Translations under genes and position numbers: made by a program
The notes under the pieces: model-generated
Told to the model about the DNA's origin: nothing
The model's input: only the letters and a program-made list of their open reading frames with translations
Database searches by the model: none
Assembly: GCA_005889405.1 (NCBI GenBank)
Contig: VBFY01000061.1
Span: 1-64,000, forward strand
Length of the DNA: 64,000 nucleotides
From: Chloroflexota bacterium
GTDB taxonomy: Bacteria; Chloroflexota; Limnocylindria; P2-11E
Direction of reading: 5' to 3'
Part shown: positions 62,749 through 64,000 of the stretch, piece after piece
How the letters are laid out: every line of letters starts with the position of its first letter
Numbering within the stretch: position 1 is the stretch's first letter

Positions 62749-63985
62749 CGAGAGCTCCGAGCGCCGTTGTCTCCGCTCGGGCTCGTCGCGCGAGTAAACG
62801 ACCGAAGCCGATCCCGAACGCGAGCCCGCCGCACAAGTACATGAGTGAGCCGATCACAAGCGGCAGCACGAAGACGCCCGCGCCGAGCAGGGCGCCCGAA
62901 ACGAGCGGACCGAGTCCGTTGGTGAGGCCCCACACCGCGAAACCAGAGCCCACCGCCGTCGCGCGCTCCTCCGGAACGGTCGCGGTCATGAGCAGCGCCT
63001 GTTGGAACGGCCACGAGAGATTCGTGAAGAAGCTTCGCAGCACGAACAGCGCCGCCGCGATCGTGAACACCGGTGCGACGACGATCAGCGCGAGACAGAT
63101 CCCGCTGGCTGTGAGCGCGAGCAGCACCGTGCGCGGTCCGCCGAGGCGGCGCTCGAGGAACGGAACGACAGCGACCGTGCCGAGCGAGAGGATCTGGGCC
63201 GCCGCGTACCACGGACCGAGATCGGCCTCGTTGACGCCGAAGCGCAGGCCGAACCAGAGCGGCAGGAGCTGCACCGCGATGCCGAGACCAAATCCAAGGA
63301 AGCCGATACCGAGCGCGTACGTCGCCATCGCCGGCCGAGATCGGCGCGGCAGCCAGCCAGCCGCCACGCGCGCCGCGCGAACGGTGACGTCCTCTCGCAG
63401 CGGTGCCAGCAGCGCCGCCGCGGCGACGGTGATCATGGCCATCGCGAGGTAGGGAAGTCGGTAACTCTCGAGATCGCGCACACCGAAGCTCGTCCGCAGC
63501 AGTGTCGGCACAGCCGCTGCGAGCGAGCCGACGGCCAGAGCGAGGCTCCAGAGCGCCTGACTCGCCGCGAATACGCGCGTTCGCTGCGCCTCGCTCGCCT
63601 TCTCCGCCAGGAGCGCGTCGAAGCTCGACACGGTGAGCGCGCCGGCTGCACCGTTCGCGAGGCCGACTCCACCGAGGACGCTCGCCGCGATGAGCCACAC
63701 GGGATCGGTCGTGAGCGCAAACACGAGGTAACTGGGGACCGGGATCAGCGTGCCTGCGATGAGGAAGCGCCGACGGCCCCACCGATCGGCGAACACGCCG
63801 GAGAACGCGACGATGAACGAGGTCACGAGGCCAGAGACGGTGTAAAGGAGCCCGATGAAGGCTGGCTGTATGCCGGCTCGGTCGAGGTAGAGCGGCAGCA
63901 CGACGAGCAGGTAGCCCATCGGCACCGTCGACACGAACGAGCTTGCCAGCAGCAAACGCGTGCCGGGCGGCAGATAGTCGCGCAT
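62729..63985 (-). CDS. major facilitator superfamily transporter
   Basis: 418 residues, 12 predicted helices, with the MFS loop motif GVFADRWGRRRFL between helices 2 and 3 (residues about 65-77) and a related ERRLGG at the middle. The sequence is typical of drug or solute exporters, but the substrate cannot be predicted. ATG 63985 is 15 bases from the window edge, with the complete frame inside. Confidence 0.88.
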   Translation of the reverse strand: MRDYLPPGTRLLLASSFVSTVPMGYLLVVLPLYLDRAGIQPAFIGLLYTVSGLVTSFIVAFSGVFADRWGRRRFLIAGTLIPVPSYLVFALTTDPVWLIAASVLGGVGLANGAAGALTVSSFDALLAEKASEAQRTRVFAASQALWSLALAVGSLAAAVPTLLRTSFGVRDLESYRLPYLAMAMITVAAAALLAPLREDVTVRAARVAAGWLPRRSRPAMATYALGIGFLGFGLGIAVQLLPLWFGLRFGVNEADLGPWYAAAQILSLGTVAVVPFLERRLGGPRTVLLALTASGICLALIVVAPVFTIAAALFVLRSFFTNLSWPFQQALLMTATVPEERATAVGSGFAVWGLTNGLGPLVSGALLGAGVFVLPLVIGSLMYLCGGLAFGIGFGRLLARRARAETTALGALGGDGAA

Positions 63986-64000
63986 CGGTTGCAGGCTAGC

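Overview
The window is a high-GC bacterial chromosome segment with very tight gene packing: many ATGA or 1-4 base overlaps and few gaps above 150 bases. The gene content suggests Chloroflexota: a T-box in front of the trp operon, GAAC-N4-GTTC LexA boxes, short EF-Ts, a Hyf-like hydrogenase set, an Flp pilin and an S2-Tsf-PyrH-Frr-UppS-CdsA-Dxr-RseP core. That placement is an inference; there is no 16S rRNA here. Many genes appear leaderless: a TANNNT-type -10 hexamer lies 6-8 bases before the start codon, with no ribosome binding site.

Layout. 1-3.4 kb: initiator tRNA-Met, two related HNH nuclease genes, a reverse-strand duplicate of the FtsH N-terminal region fused to a zinc-binding motif, a CAU tRNA that touches tilS, and tilS. 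3.4-10 kb: ftsH, RNA 2',3'-cyclic phosphodiesterase, an ATP-grasp enzyme behind a perfect palindrome, a DUF4395-thioredoxin fusion, DUF1992, a GT87-type glycosyltransferase and a zincin. 10.1-19.9 kb: an aromatic amino acid supra-operon (T-box(Trp), trpEGDCBA without trpF, aroH, aroF, tyrA) facing aroA. 19.9-30.2 kb: a C39-like protein, an M20 peptidase, an ArsR regulator and a six-gene [NiFe] group 4 (Hyf-like) complex. 30.2-34.4 kb: an alpha/beta hydrolase, an isochorismatase-like lipoprotein, a DUF385 protein and the NfeD-SPFH membrane pair.

34.4-36.7 kb holds the most striking regulatory site: two LexA-type boxes interleaved with a consensus promoter, driving a small unknown reverse-strand gene. 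On the other side lie a DNA-ligase-like gene without the catalytic lysine, and gdhA. 36.7-41 kb: a DnaQ-DinG exonuclease/helicase, a VOC protein, an Flp pilin and small unknowns. 41-57 kb: rpsB-tsf-pyrH-frr-uppS-cdsA-dxr-rseP, a phosphatase, a three-gene ABC-2 exporter, ispG, proS, ruvB and an EAL protein. 57-64 kb: a PQQ-type sugar dehydrogenase, small membrane and Fe-S assembly proteins, cobalamin adenosyltransferase, recA-recX, a pterin dehydratase and an MFS transporter.

At four loci (ftsH, thpR, the DUF385 gene, dinG) family comparison puts the N-terminus upstream of any ATG/GTG/TTG. This means either rare start codons or point errors in the assembly.
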